DNA of 14,993 nucleotides, from positions 1 to 14,993 of the forward strand of contig JAZOLF010000153.1 in assembly GCA_045652785.1 (NCBI GenBank), given 5' to 3'. Made by a program: the position numbers and the translations under genes. Source of the DNA: Scatosoma sp045652785. Lineage in GTDB: Bacteria > Bacillota > Clostridia > Christensenellales > Borkfalkiaceae. Every line of letters starts with the position of its first letter. The stretch's first letter is position 1. Positions 1 through 6,943 of the stretch are shown in pieces. The notes beneath the pieces were generated by a model. It had not been told where the DNA came from and ran no database searches. It saw nothing but the letters and a program-made list of their open reading frames with translations.

Positions 1-1
1 G

Positions 2-1117
2 GATTTGGATTGGAGCTTTGAAGAAGATTTGAAACACCCTGTCGATTTGACGGGCTCGGGGCGGGATATTCGTCCCATCGACGGGATGGATTTGCCTGAA
101 ATCGAACAGCGCAGAGCTGAGTTTGAAAGCATCGGCGTCGAAGCGATCAAAGCGGGCAAAGTGGCTGCGGTACTCCTTGCGGGGGGTATGGGTACTCGTT
201 TGGGGGTGGACGGACCTAAGGGTGCGTACGATATCGGTATCACTAAGCCTTTGTATATCTTTGAACAACAGATGAAAAACATTTTGGAAGTGGTCGATAA
301 AGTGGGCGTGTATCCCCCTTTGTATATCATGACCAGCGATAAGAACCACGATGCGACGACTTCGTTCTGGGCGGAACATAACTACTTTGGCTATCCTGCG
401 GAGTTGGTTAAATTCTTCAAACAAGATATGGCGCCTGCGGTGGATTACAACGGCAAAATTATTTTGGAAACGAAAGGTATGCCTGCAATGTCCCCCAACG
501 GCAACGGCGGTTGGTTTGCGTCCATGAAACGCGCGGGCTTGGTGGAAGATCTGCACCAAAAGGGCGTGGAATGGCTGAATATCTACGCAGTAGATAACGT
601 GTTGCAACGGATCGTAGATCCCGTATTCGTCGGCGCGACGATTGTATCGGGCGTGAATTGCGGCGCAAAGTCGATTTCCAAGACCATTCCCAACGAAAAG
701 GTTGGCGTACTTTGCAAGGACGGCGATCAACCCGATATCATCGAATATTACGAACTCACGGACGAAATGGCGAACGCAAAAGACGAAAACGGCAATCTTT
801 TGTATCGTTTCGGGGTGATTATGAACTACTTATTCCGCCTTTCCAAGTTGGAAGAAATTGTGGAAAAGAAAATCCCCGTACATATCGTTGAAAAGAAAAT
901 CGAATGCCTTTGCGAAGACGGTGTGACCAGAAAGCCTGAAAAGGAAAACGGGAAAAAGTTTGAAACGCTTGCGGTGGATTTGGTGAAACTCATGGGCAGC
1001 GTGTTGCCCTACGTGGTCGTTCGTGAAAAGGAATTTGCGCCCATTAAAAATAAGACGGGCGTGGATAGCGTGGAAAGCGCAAGAGAGTTGCTCAAACTCA
1101 ACGGAGTGGAATTGTAA
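2..1117 (+). CDS. UDPGP-family UDP-sugar pyrophosphorylase (UDP-GlcNAc pyrophosphorylase type), 5' partial
   Basis: The enzyme transfers UMP from UTP to a sugar 1-phosphate (GlcNAc-1-P or glucose-1-P) to make a UDP-sugar in the cytoplasm. The nucleotide-binding signature LAGGMGTRLG followed by GPKGAYDIG lies about 57 residues into the visible part. Further family blocks follow: MSPNGNGG (uridine/sugar site region), YAVDNVL with a DP shortly after, and EKVGVL. This pattern fits the eukaryote-like UAP1/UDPGP family rather than GlmU or GalU. The reading frame is open to the window edge, and a TTG at position 5 is only an apparent start; about 370 residues are visible against roughly 400 expected, so a short N-terminal piece lies upstream. 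The stop overlaps the next start by one base, so the two are probably co-translated. Substrate (GlcNAc or Glc) cannot be told from sequence. Confidence 0.85.
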   Translation, partial: DLDWSFEEDLKHPVDLTGSGRDIRPIDGMDLPEIEQRRAEFESIGVEAIKAGKVAAVLLAGGMGTRLGVDGPKGAYDIGITKPLYIFEQQMKNILEVVDKVGVYPPLYIMTSDKNHDATTSFWAEHNYFGYPAELVKFFKQDMAPAVDYNGKIILETKGMPAMSPNGNGGWFASMKRAGLVEDLHQKGVEWLNIYAVDNVLQRIVDPVFVGATIVSGVNCGAKSISKTIPNEKVGVLCKDGDQPDIIEYYELTDEMANAKDENGNLLYRFGVIMNYLFRLSKLEEIVEKKIPVHIVEKKIECLCEDGVTRKPEKENGKKFETLAVDLVKLMGSVLPYVVVREKEFAPIKNKTGVDSVESARELLKLNGVEL

Positions 1118-1470
1118 TGGCGACGGATTTGGTAGGCAACGTAAAATTGCAACGGTTTATCCAGTTGCTTGCGGAACTCAATCATTTGTCGGCGGATGCG
1201 GTGCGGACGGGGAAATTAGAACTCCTGCCCAAGATGAATGTGGTGATTAAAGAGATGCACTCCATCCAAAGTGTTGGCGAAGAAGACGCCTATACCGCCA
1301 TCGAAGAAGATGCACAGATGATTTATAAGAATTTCGACGCGGCGTCGCAAATGCTCAAAAGCAACGAAAGCGGCAATATCGACGGCGCAACCAACGCGGC
1401 GGTTAAGCTGTTTTTGAAGAATATTTTTACCGCGACGGTGAATATCATCCACGCGTACGGTTTGGCGTAA
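1117..1470 (+). CDS. Small helical protein of unknown function, coupled to the UDP-sugar pyrophosphorylase gene
   Basis: This 117-residue protein starts with an ATG whose first base is the last base of the upstream TAA stop, a typical arrangement for translational coupling. I do not recognise the family. The composition (many Ala, Glu, Lys, Met, Asn and no proline-rich or membrane segment) and the regular hydrophobic spacing suggest a compact all-helical soluble protein. There is no signal peptide and no cysteine. It ends just before a strong terminator, so it is the last gene of its operon. Because it is tied to the pyrophosphorylase, a role as partner or regulator of that enzyme is possible, but this is inference from position only. 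Confidence 0.72.
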   Translation: MATDLVGNVKLQRFIQLLAELNHLSADAVRTGKLELLPKMNVVIKEMHSIQSVGEEDAYTAIEEDAQMIYKNFDAASQMLKSNESGNIDGATNAAVKLFLKNIFTATVNIIHAYGLA

Positions 1471-1481
1471 TAGAAAAAAGA

Positions 1482-1508
1482 AAGAGCCTTGTAAAAAGGC
1501 TCTTTTTT
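1482..1508. terminator. Bidirectional Rho-independent terminator between convergent operons
   Basis: A 9-bp perfect stem (AAGAGCCTT, loop GTAAA, AAGGCTCTT) is followed by six T on the plus strand. On the minus strand the same stem is followed by TTTCTTTTTT. It sits between the plus-strand operon ending at 1470 and the minus-strand DUF4363 gene ending at 1576, so it can serve both. Confidence 0.9.
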
Positions 1509-1518
1509 GTGTTTGCAT

Positions 1519-1545
1519 GGGGCAGGTGTGCGTTGAATGCGCATG
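1519..1545 (+). repeat. Dispersed short repeat, copy A (intergenic)
   Basis: GGGGCAGGTGTGCGTTGA (1519-1536) matches the 18-base copies at 2840 and 8839 with one difference. The following bases (ATGCGCATG) resemble the flank of the 2840 copy, so the similarity of A and B extends to roughly 30 bases. It lies in the gap between the terminator and the end of the DUF4363 gene. Confidence 0.6.
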
Positions 1546-1575
1546 TTTGCTCCCTTTTTGTTGTTTGGATGTGCG

Positions 1576-1950
1576 CTAAAAAATGTTTTCGGGTAGGAGT
1601 TTATAGGCGCGAGGGATGGTTTCTGCCATATCCAAAAGCAGTTCAAATTTCGGCAGGCTGTCTTCGTAGTTGCCTTGGTAGAGATAGCCGAGCGCTTCCC
1701 CTAAATGGTAGTCCACTTGGTCGATCAAGGAGTGCGGCAGCCACAAATATAACGTTTTCTTCTTTTCTTCCCAAAAGATTTGCAGCGCCGTACCGTCTTC
1801 GTGGGTAGCGGCGCAACTTTCCGTCTTTTGGTAGATGCCCGTCAACCCTTCGTGGAGGGTGTCAAATGTTTTATGGACGAACCGTACTTCCAGTACCGTA
1901 CCTGTTGCAAGTAGAACGCCTGAAATTAAAATGCTGGGTATAATTCTCAT
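1576..1950 (-). CDS. DUF4363 family protein
   Basis: This 124-residue protein has a hydrophobic N-terminal segment (residues about 3-20, SILISGVLLATGTVLEV), which looks like a signal anchor. A soluble helical part follows, with the WLPHSLIDQVDYHLGEALGYLYQGNYED block typical of DUF4363 proteins. Members of this family are regularly found directly downstream of DUF421 (YetF-like) membrane proteins, as here. The ATG is 4 bases after the DUF421 stop, and a GGTGA ribosome site overlaps that stop, so the two are one operon. The function is unknown; the constant pairing suggests an extracytoplasmic partner of the DUF421 protein. The operon ends at the shared terminator near 1490. Confidence 0.82.
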   Translation of the reverse strand: MRIIPSILISGVLLATGTVLEVRFVHKTFDTLHEGLTGIYQKTESCAATHEDGTALQIFWEEKKKTLYLWLPHSLIDQVDYHLGEALGYLYQGNYEDSLPKFELLLDMAETIPRAYKLLPENIF

Positions 1951-1954
1951 TTTG

Positions 1955-2641
1955 TCACCATAACTTTTCCTGCCAGTCTAACGAGAAAACTTTGTACTTT
2001 TCCCCAACTTTTTGGGCGTACATTTTTCCGTTCCCGTCCACCGTTGCGACCAACACTTTTTTGACTTCGTTAAAGCCCTGCCCCCGCAATTTTTCCAAAA
2101 AGTATCCTTTTTCTTTCCCTGTGAGTTGTAGGTTTTTCTTATTGAACTTCCCTTCGCAAATAAGCAAAACGGGCAGGGACGGCGCGCTTTCTTCCTGCTT
2201 TTGTTTGGCAACTGCGGAAAAGTTGCCGTTCGATTCATAGAGCGCGTAATCGACTTCGTCGAGCGAGAAAAACCCTGCGCTGCGCATACTTTCCATCAGG
2301 TCGGATATGTCTAAATTGTTCTTTTTGAGTTGGTTGGAGTCGATCCCGTTTTTGTTGATAACAACACTCGGAGAGCCGCTAAACAGCATCTTCGATTGCG
2401 GGATGGATAGATCGATTAGGCAAACCAACTGGTGTAAAAAATAGATGGTGAGTACCGCGGTGATGCCGTAGGAAAGCGGAATGGATGGATCGCTCATAGG
2501 AATACAGGCGATTTCGGCGATGATGAGCGTGATAACGAACTCGTACGGTTGCATTTCCCCGATTTGGCGTTTGCCCATGAGTCGCATGATGATAAGCAAT
2601 GCAACAAAGACCACGATTGTACGGATAACGATAATTCCCAT
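1955..2641 (-). CDS. DUF421 (YetF family) membrane protein
   Basis: Three hydrophobic segments lie in the first 90 residues. Next to the first of them sits the family signature RLMGKRQIGEMQPYEFVI. A cytoplasmic C-terminal half carries the second hallmark, SDLMESMRSAGFFSLDEVDYALYE. These are diagnostic of DUF421, known from Bacillus YetF/YkjA-type proteins and spore-related relatives; the molecular role is unresolved. I prefer the ATG at 2641 (protein begins MGIIVIRTIVV), which matches the usual N-terminus just before the first membrane helix. A TTG at 2680 would add 13 polar residues. Neither start has a clear ribosome site. A TATATT box at 2670-2675 could give a very short leader for the ATG, but no -35 element is convincing. 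It is divergent from folT. Confidence 0.92.
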   Translation of the reverse strand: MGIIVIRTIVVFVALLIIMRLMGKRQIGEMQPYEFVITLIIAEIACIPMSDPSIPLSYGITAVLTIYFLHQLVCLIDLSIPQSKMLFSGSPSVVINKNGIDSNQLKKNNLDISDLMESMRSAGFFSLDEVDYALYESNGNFSAVAKQKQEESAPSLPVLLICEGKFNKKNLQLTGKEKGYFLEKLRGQGFNEVKKVLVATVDGNGKMYAQKVGEKYKVFSLDWQEKLW

Positions 2642-2684
2642 ACTGGAAGAATGTGTCGCTGCGTGGGAAAATATACGCAAATGA

Positions 2685-2713
2685 TTGACTTTTTATGCGT
2701 GCGGGTGTATAAT
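2685..2713 (+). promoter_or_regulatory. Sigma-A-type promoter for the THF riboswitch-folT unit
   Basis: TTGACT (2685-2690), a 17-base spacer and TATAAT (2708-2713) give a near-consensus vegetative promoter. Transcription should start near 2719-2721, exactly at the 5' edge of the riboswitch. Confidence 0.9.
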
Positions 2714-2716
2714 AAG

Positions 2717-2818
2717 GGAAAGAGTAGCCCCAAAGCGTGAAGTGTTGCCGAACGGGACGTTGTCGGCAAACGAAGGAAAGAGAATGGGTTTTCCGCGGTG
2801 ATGGGGCGCGTCCGCTAA
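2717..2818 (+). ncRNA. Tetrahydrofolate (THF) riboswitch, folT type
   Basis: The leader follows the THF aptamer layout. It has AGAGTAG at the 5' side (2721-2727) and CCCC (2728-2731) pairing with GGGG (2803-2806). The AGCGTGAAGTG strand leads into stem TTGCCGA/TCGGCAA (2745-2751 with 2763-2769), whose loop ACGGGACGTTG is family-like. Next come CGAAGGAAA...TTTTCCGCGGTGA (2771-2801) and the closing CGCGTCCGCT (2807-2816). The order and single-stranded signatures match the class first seen upstream of folT and folE in Firmicutes. It lies directly upstream of a folate-transporter-type gene, which supports the call independently. The transcript starts almost at the aptamer, so the outer P1 helix must be short. 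Regulation is discussed under the RBS hairpin. Confidence 0.9.
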
Positions 2819-2839
2819 TGCCGAAAGGCAAATATGTAT

Positions 2840-2857
2840 GGGGCAGGTATGCGTTGA
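2840..2857 (+). repeat. Dispersed short repeat, copy B (folT leader)
   Basis: GGGGCAGGTATGCGTTGA is identical over 18 bases to the copy at 8839. It lies between the THF aptamer and the folT ribosome site, so it is transcribed as part of the leader. Confidence 0.65.
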
Positions 2858-2881
2858 GTGTGTATTTCGCCTACAATGCGG

Positions 2882-2905
2882 CTCTCTTTCACGGGGAGTT
2901 TTTTT
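2882..2905 (+). promoter_or_regulatory. Hairpin that would bury the folT ribosome site, followed by a T run
   Basis: CTCTC (2882-2886) can pair with GGGAG (2894-2898), which is the Shine-Dalgarno core of folT. Seven T follow at once. The element could therefore work as an SD-sequestering stem or as a weak terminator controlled by the THF aptamer. The stem is only 5 bp with one G-U pair, so which of the two applies is open. Confidence 0.45.
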
Positions 2906-3535
2906 ATGCGAAAAAACAGGTGGTTATTTACAAAACTGTTGGCGGATAAGACGCCGTCGGCAATCATTGCCTATTTGGGGGTGATTGCGGCTTTTTGCGC
3001 TGTGGTCAACTTTGTGGAGTTCCGCTTTTCAACCGACGTGCAGTTTTCCTTGACGATGTCGGTGGCGATGCTGGCAGGAATTCTTATCGGCCCTATTTTT
3101 GGGTTCGGTGCCTGTTTCATCGGGGATTTGGTTGGCTTTTTGCTAAACAGCAAAGGAATGATCTATATGCCGTGGGTGGGCATTTCTGTCGCGATGTTCG
3201 CGTTTTTGGCGGGGTTAATTTTTAACGTACTCCCTGGCAGGGGGAAAGGCGCTATGTGGTGGAAAATTGCGCTGCTGGTTGTCAGTTCGTTCCTGCTTTG
3301 CACAGTCGGTATCAATAGCACGGGATTTTTTTTCTACAACAAGGCTATGGGTTTTTCCGATGCGGTGGAAGGATTTGTGACGGCGTATTTTGGGAAAGAC
3401 GTCTTCTTCTTTGCATACGTTATTTACCGTTTGTTTTTCAAAATGCAAATTATCAATAGCATTGTCAACTATGCGTTGTTGGCGATAGCGCTCCCGTTTT
3501 TGGTCAAGTTTAAACCCTTAAAATTAGAAATTTAG
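2906..3535 (+). CDS. folT: ECF transporter substrate-binding (S) component for folate
   Basis: This 209-residue, very hydrophobic protein has about five to six membrane segments. The stretch GPIFGFGACFIGDLVGFLLN is typical of ECF S components of the folate/queuosine type. It would capture folate at the membrane and work with the shared EcfA/EcfA'/EcfT energizing module, which is not in this window. The ATG at 2906 is chosen because GGGGAG sits 7 bases upstream; a GTG at 2858 would read through the regulatory leader. The THF riboswitch upstream ties substrate to folates. No partner gene is co-transcribed: a strong terminator follows 35 bases after the stop. Confidence 0.86.
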   Translation: MRKNRWLFTKLLADKTPSAIIAYLGVIAAFCAVVNFVEFRFSTDVQFSLTMSVAMLAGILIGPIFGFGACFIGDLVGFLLNSKGMIYMPWVGISVAMFAFLAGLIFNVLPGRGKGAMWWKIALLVVSSFLLCTVGINSTGFFFYNKAMGFSDAVEGFVTAYFGKDVFFFAYVIYRLFFKMQIINSIVNYALLAIALPFLVKFKPLKLEI

Positions 3536-3569
3536 CCCAAAAAGAAAGAAAAAGTATTAAAAACAAGTG

Positions 3570-3607
3570 AAAATCGCCAAGGCAAGCCTTGACGGTTTTT
3601 CTTTTTT
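3570..3607 (+). terminator. Rho-independent terminator of folT
   Basis: A stem of about 13 bp (AAAATCGCCAAGG with a CAAG loop region, then CCTTGACGGTTTT, one mismatch and one G-T pair) is followed by TTCTTTTTT. Its 3' arm carries the -35 box of the next promoter. Confidence 0.9.
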
Positions 3608-3617
3608 ATGCTACAAT
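3589..3617 (+). promoter_or_regulatory. Extended -10 promoter of the lgt operon, overlapping the folT terminator
   Basis: TTGACG (3589-3594), 17 bases, then TACAAT (3612-3617) preceded by TG one base upstream (3609-3610). The -35 box lies in the descending arm of the folT terminator. Transcription would start near 3624. Confidence 0.8.
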
Positions 3618-3702
3618 GAATGGCGAGCGGTAGAAGACTAAAATACATTTTAGTCTAATAGGCGGGGAAAACTTCGCGCTCGTTTACCGCAAGGAGAAAG
3701 GT
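3618..3702 (+). promoter_or_regulatory. Structured 5' leader of lgt with a 10-bp palindrome
   Basis: A perfect inverted repeat, AGACTAAAAT-AC-ATTTTAGTCT (3635-3656), sits about 10 bases after the expected transcription start. Around it, CGAGC (3624-3628) can pair with GCTCG (3678-3682), and GCGGTA (3627-3632) with TACCGC (3685-3690). The two outer pairings cross, so they exclude each other or form a pseudoknot. The second ends right at the AAGGAG ribosome site (3691-3696). The palindrome could be a dimeric repressor operator or an RNA hairpin. I recognise no riboswitch class. Confidence 0.5.
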
Positions 3703-4713
3703 ATGTTGTACTCATTGCTTAATCCAGGGATACAGATTACGGAAACGTTTTCAATCACTTATTACGCCCTTTGTATCGCGTGTGGTATGTTGGTGGCGGC
3801 CGGCGTGATTACGCTGCTGTTTAAGCGTAGAAATATCTCGCCCGATTTCTTTTCGACGCTCTTTTGCGTGTGTTTGCCCATCTGTCTTTTGACGACGCGG
3901 CTCTTCTATTGTATCACCGACGATATGCCCATCGAAGAGTGGCTTGATTGGGATAGCATCCGCCAAGGCGGATTGTCCATCATCGGCGCGCTGCTCGGCG
4001 GGCTGATTAGCGTGTTCACCTTTTGTATGGTGCGCAAGGCAAATTTCTTCCGCGTGGGGGATTGCGTCGTGGTTGGCTTGGCGCTGGCGCAGGCAATCGG
4101 CCGCTGGGGGAACTTCTTTAACCAAGAAGTTTACGGTACAGAAGTGACCAACCCTGCCCTGCAATGGTTCCCATTTGCGGTGTATATCGACGACGAACAG
4201 GCTTGGCATTATGCGTTCTTCTTCTATGAAAGTTTGTTTAACCTGTGCGTTTCGGCGCTCTTGTTCTGGAATGCTTGGAAGAATCCTTACAAACCCAACG
4301 GAGTGAACTGTGCGCTTTATTTCACGAGTTATGGGCTCATTCGCTCCATTATGGAGCCGCTTCGCGACCCGCAATATATCTTAGGCAACGATGGAATTCA
4401 ATGGTCGTTTGTGATGTCGCTGGCGATGCTTATCGGTGGGTTGATTTGGCTGACGGCTTTGCTGGTTGTCAACAAGCGTAAGCACGGAAAGTTGTTCGGT
4501 GCGGCGGCGGGCGATCCCTATGGGATTACCGAATATATCAAGGATACGAAAGATGAAATCCCCGTCTATACGACCGTGAATATTATGTGTGCAATCCATC
4601 CTGAAAACTACGAAAGCCCCGAAGATACGGCGGCGCGGCTTGCCAAAGAGAACGAAGGCAAGGTTTCCCTTTGGGAAAAAGTGAAAAGTTGGTTCAAAAA
4701 CGACGATAAATAA
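3703..4713 (+). CDS. lgt: Prolipoprotein diacylglyceryl transferase Lgt, with a C-terminal extension
   Basis: Lgt attaches diacylglycerol from phosphatidylglycerol to the lipobox cysteine of prelipoproteins at the outer face of the membrane, the first step of lipoprotein maturation. Family motifs are present: RQGGLSIIGALLGG (about residues 87-100), the signature GRWGNFFNQEVYG (Arg134 in it), FFYESLFN and the late GLIRSIMEPLRD. About seven membrane segments are visible. At 336 residues it is longer than the usual 260-290. The extra 60-70 residues are a charged C-terminal tail after the last helix (from about KRKHGKLFG) that should be cytoplasmic. The start is supported by AAGGAG six bases upstream. 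It opens the long operon that also contains lspA, the next enzyme of the pathway. Confidence 0.96.
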   Translation: MLYSLLNPGIQITETFSITYYALCIACGMLVAAGVITLLFKRRNISPDFFSTLFCVCLPICLLTTRLFYCITDDMPIEEWLDWDSIRQGGLSIIGALLGGLISVFTFCMVRKANFFRVGDCVVVGLALAQAIGRWGNFFNQEVYGTEVTNPALQWFPFAVYIDDEQAWHYAFFFYESLFNLCVSALLFWNAWKNPYKPNGVNCALYFTSYGLIRSIMEPLRDPQYILGNDGIQWSFVMSLAMLIGGLIWLTALLVVNKRKHGKLFGAAAGDPYGITEYIKDTKDEIPVYTTVNIMCAIHPENYESPEDTAARLAKENEGKVSLWEKVKSWFKNDDK

Positions 4714-4788
4714 CGGTTGAAAAGGGATGAAAAATCGAACAATCCCACAAACCGATAGACGAAATTACAACGAAAAGGAAGGTAGAGT

Positions 4789-6237
4789 ATGAGAAATTTA
4801 ACGTTGCTTACAGACCTTTATCAAATTACTATGGGCTACGGTTTTTTCAAGCACGGAAAGCACGAAGAAGAAGTGGCTTTCGACTTGTTTTTCCGTAGGA
4901 ACAAATTGATTACCTATTCTATCGCGGCAGGTTTGCAACAGGCGGTAGAATACCTTTTGAGTTGGCATTTTGACGATGAAGATATTGCCTATTTGCGCTC
5001 GCTGAACTTGTTTGGCGAAGACTTCTTGGCGTATTTGAAGGAGATGCGTTTCACGGGGGACGTATATGCGGTGAAAGAAGGCGAACCTGTTTTTCCTGGT
5101 GAACCGATTTTGACGGTGAAAGCCCCCTTGATTCAGGCGCAGTTTGCGGAAACGGCGTTACTCAATATCTTGAACCACCAAACCCTGATCGCGACCAAGT
5201 CGTCGAAGATTTGCAGGGCAACGGGCGGTCAAGGTACGGTGCTGGAATTTGGCTTGCGCAGAGCGCAAGGGCCTGACGCGGGTATCTATGGCGCGCGTGC
5301 GGCGGTGATCGGTGGCTGTTCTTCGACGTCTAACGTTTTGACGGGGCAAATGTTCGATGTACCCGTTGCAGGGACGATGGCGCACAGTTGGATTATGGGG
5401 TATAATAGCGAATACGAAGCCTTTAAAGCGTATGCGGAAAGTTATCCTGACAGTTGTTTGTTGCTGGTGGATACCTATGATACTTTGCGCAGCGGTGTGC
5501 CGAATGCAATCCGAGTGTTTAAGGAACTCAAAGCGGCGGGGCATACCCCGAAAGGGATTCGCTTGGATAGCGGTGACTTTGCGTATCTTTCCAAAAGAGC
5601 CCGCCAAATGCTTGACGATGCTGGTTTTCCCGAAGCCAAAATTTGCGCGTCGGGGGATTTGGATGAACGCTCTATTTCGTCCTTGATGCATCAAGGCGCG
5701 AAGATTGATATTTGGGGGGTGGGGACGAAACTCATTACATCCGAAGACCTGCCTGCACTCGGCGGTGTGTATAAAATGTCTGCCGTCTTCCACAAAGACG
5801 GGACAATTACCCCGAAAATTAAAATGTCCGATAATAGCGAAAAGGTGACGACGCCCGGCTTTAAGTGCCTGTATCGAATGTACGATAAACACAGCGGTAT
5901 GGCGATTGCTGACCTGATTACTCTGGCGGACGAAGTGATTGACGAAAGCAAAAATATTACGATTTTTCACCCGATTGATACCTGGAAGACCAAAGAAGTG
6001 TACGACTATCGCTTGGAAAAACTGCAACATACGATCGTGCAGGGTGGGAAGTTGGTGTACGAGTTCCCGTCCTTGATGGAAGTGCAAGCATTCTCGAAGG
6101 CGGAACTTGAAAAGTTCTGGGAAGAATACTTGCGTTTGGATATGCCGCAAGTTTACAAGGTGGACCTTTCGGAAAAATTATATATCTTGAAAACGGAAAT
6201 GATTAGCGCAATCCGCTCGGGGAAAAGCAAAGAATAA
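4789..6237 (+). CDS. pncB: Nicotinate phosphoribosyltransferase
   Basis: The enzyme makes nicotinate mononucleotide from nicotinate and PRPP with ATP, the entry of the Preiss-Handler NAD salvage route. At 482 residues it has the normal length of the long Gram-positive type. Family blocks seen in order are LLTDLYQITMGYGFF at the N-terminus, EFGLRRAQGPDAGIYGARAA, GTMAHSWIMGY, the phosphoribosyl region GIRLDSGDFAYLS, and CASGDLDE followed by IDIWGVGTKL. The His of GTMAHS corresponds to the conserved autophosphorylated histidine region. A ribosome site AAGGAAGG precedes the ATG. It lies 75 bases after lgt with no terminator or clear promoter, and 9 bases before lspA, so it is probably part of the same transcript. 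Confidence 0.97.
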   Translation: MRNLTLLTDLYQITMGYGFFKHGKHEEEVAFDLFFRRNKLITYSIAAGLQQAVEYLLSWHFDDEDIAYLRSLNLFGEDFLAYLKEMRFTGDVYAVKEGEPVFPGEPILTVKAPLIQAQFAETALLNILNHQTLIATKSSKICRATGGQGTVLEFGLRRAQGPDAGIYGARAAVIGGCSSTSNVLTGQMFDVPVAGTMAHSWIMGYNSEYEAFKAYAESYPDSCLLLVDTYDTLRSGVPNAIRVFKELKAAGHTPKGIRLDSGDFAYLSKRARQMLDDAGFPEAKICASGDLDERSISSLMHQGAKIDIWGVGTKLITSEDLPALGGVYKMSAVFHKDGTITPKIKMSDNSEKVTTPGFKCLYRMYDKHSGMAIADLITLADEVIDESKNITIFHPIDTWKTKEVYDYRLEKLQHTIVQGGKLVYEFPSLMEVQAFSKAELEKFWEEYLRLDMPQVYKVDLSEKLYILKTEMISAIRSGKSKE

Positions 6238-6246
6238 GGTGAAACT

Positions 6247-6942
6247 ATGGCAAAAAAGATAAAGAACAACAAAAAGGATGGGGGCGTGTCTGCGTTGAAA
6301 GGGCATTGGCTTTGGGGCTTGCTCGTCTTTGCAATCCTGCTCCTTATCGACCTTCTTACCAAAGTGGGCGCATACGTGTACTTTGAAACGATGGGGAATG
6401 CTGATATCGTTTTGATCCCGAACGTGATTGAACTCACCTATATCGAAAACCCCGGCATGGCGTTTGGCATCGGTGCGGAGGCGCCTACGCCTGTGAAACT
6501 GGCGGTGGTGGCGGCAACGGCTGTCATTATGCTTTTTGCGAGCATCTACTATTTAAAAATCGACAAGCGCCGTTCCTTCTTGCGTTGGTGCTTGGTGTTT
6601 ATCGTTGCAGGCGGCGTTGGCAACCTGATCGACAGAGTGCTTTGCAAAGTATGGCTGGAAAACGGCGGCGGCGTGCGGGATATGGTGCTGCTCGATTTTA
6701 GTGTTTGGATTGAAGAATGGTTCAACATTGCGCCTACCAACTTTATGGATTTCGGCGTTTGCAACTTTGCGGATTTCTTTATCGTCGGCGGTGCGGTGGC
6801 GCTGGTTTTGGCTCTCGTATTCTTTGACAGCGAAGCGGTTTTTCCCGTAGGGAAATATAAGGCGCTCGCCAAAGAAAGCGAAGAAAAAGCGGAAGAAAAA
6901 CGCAAGGCAAAAGAAAAAGCGAAGAAGGATTTGGCGAAGTAA
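6247..6942 (+). CDS. lspA: Lipoprotein signal peptidase (signal peptidase II)
   Basis: LspA cleaves the signal peptide of prolipoproteins after Lgt has modified the cysteine. Four hydrophobic helices are visible. Family motifs are IENPGMAFG, GGVGNLIDR (Asp129), VRDM (Asp145) and the final CNFADFF (Asp176). Asp145 and Asp176 best match the catalytic aspartate pair of the family. At 231 residues it is well above the usual 150-170. The excess has three parts: a charged lysine-rich N-terminus, roughly a dozen extra residues between the two aspartates, and a 35-residue Lys/Glu/Ala coiled tail. The ATG follows an AAGGTGA ribosome site that overlaps the pncB stop. Only one base separates it from the next gene. 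Confidence 0.95.
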   Translation: MAKKIKNNKKDGGVSALKGHWLWGLLVFAILLLIDLLTKVGAYVYFETMGNADIVLIPNVIELTYIENPGMAFGIGAEAPTPVKLAVVAATAVIMLFASIYYLKIDKRRSFLRWCLVFIVAGGVGNLIDRVLCKVWLENGGGVRDMVLLDFSVWIEEWFNIAPTNFMDFGVCNFADFFIVGGAVALVLALVFFDSEAVFPVGKYKALAKESEEKAEEKRKAKEKAKKDLAK

Positions 6943-6943
6943 T

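Noticed and set aside
2858..2905. GTG at 2858 as the folT start
   Set aside because: It would extend the protein through the leader and the RBS hairpin; the ATG at 2906 has GGGGAG at the right distance and gives the normal N-terminus.
5158..6150. Long minus-strand open frame opposite pncB (also similar ones opposite lgt, the pseudouridine synthase gene and der)
   Set aside because: These are shadows of well-identified genes, with compositions typical of antisense translation and no ribosome sites.
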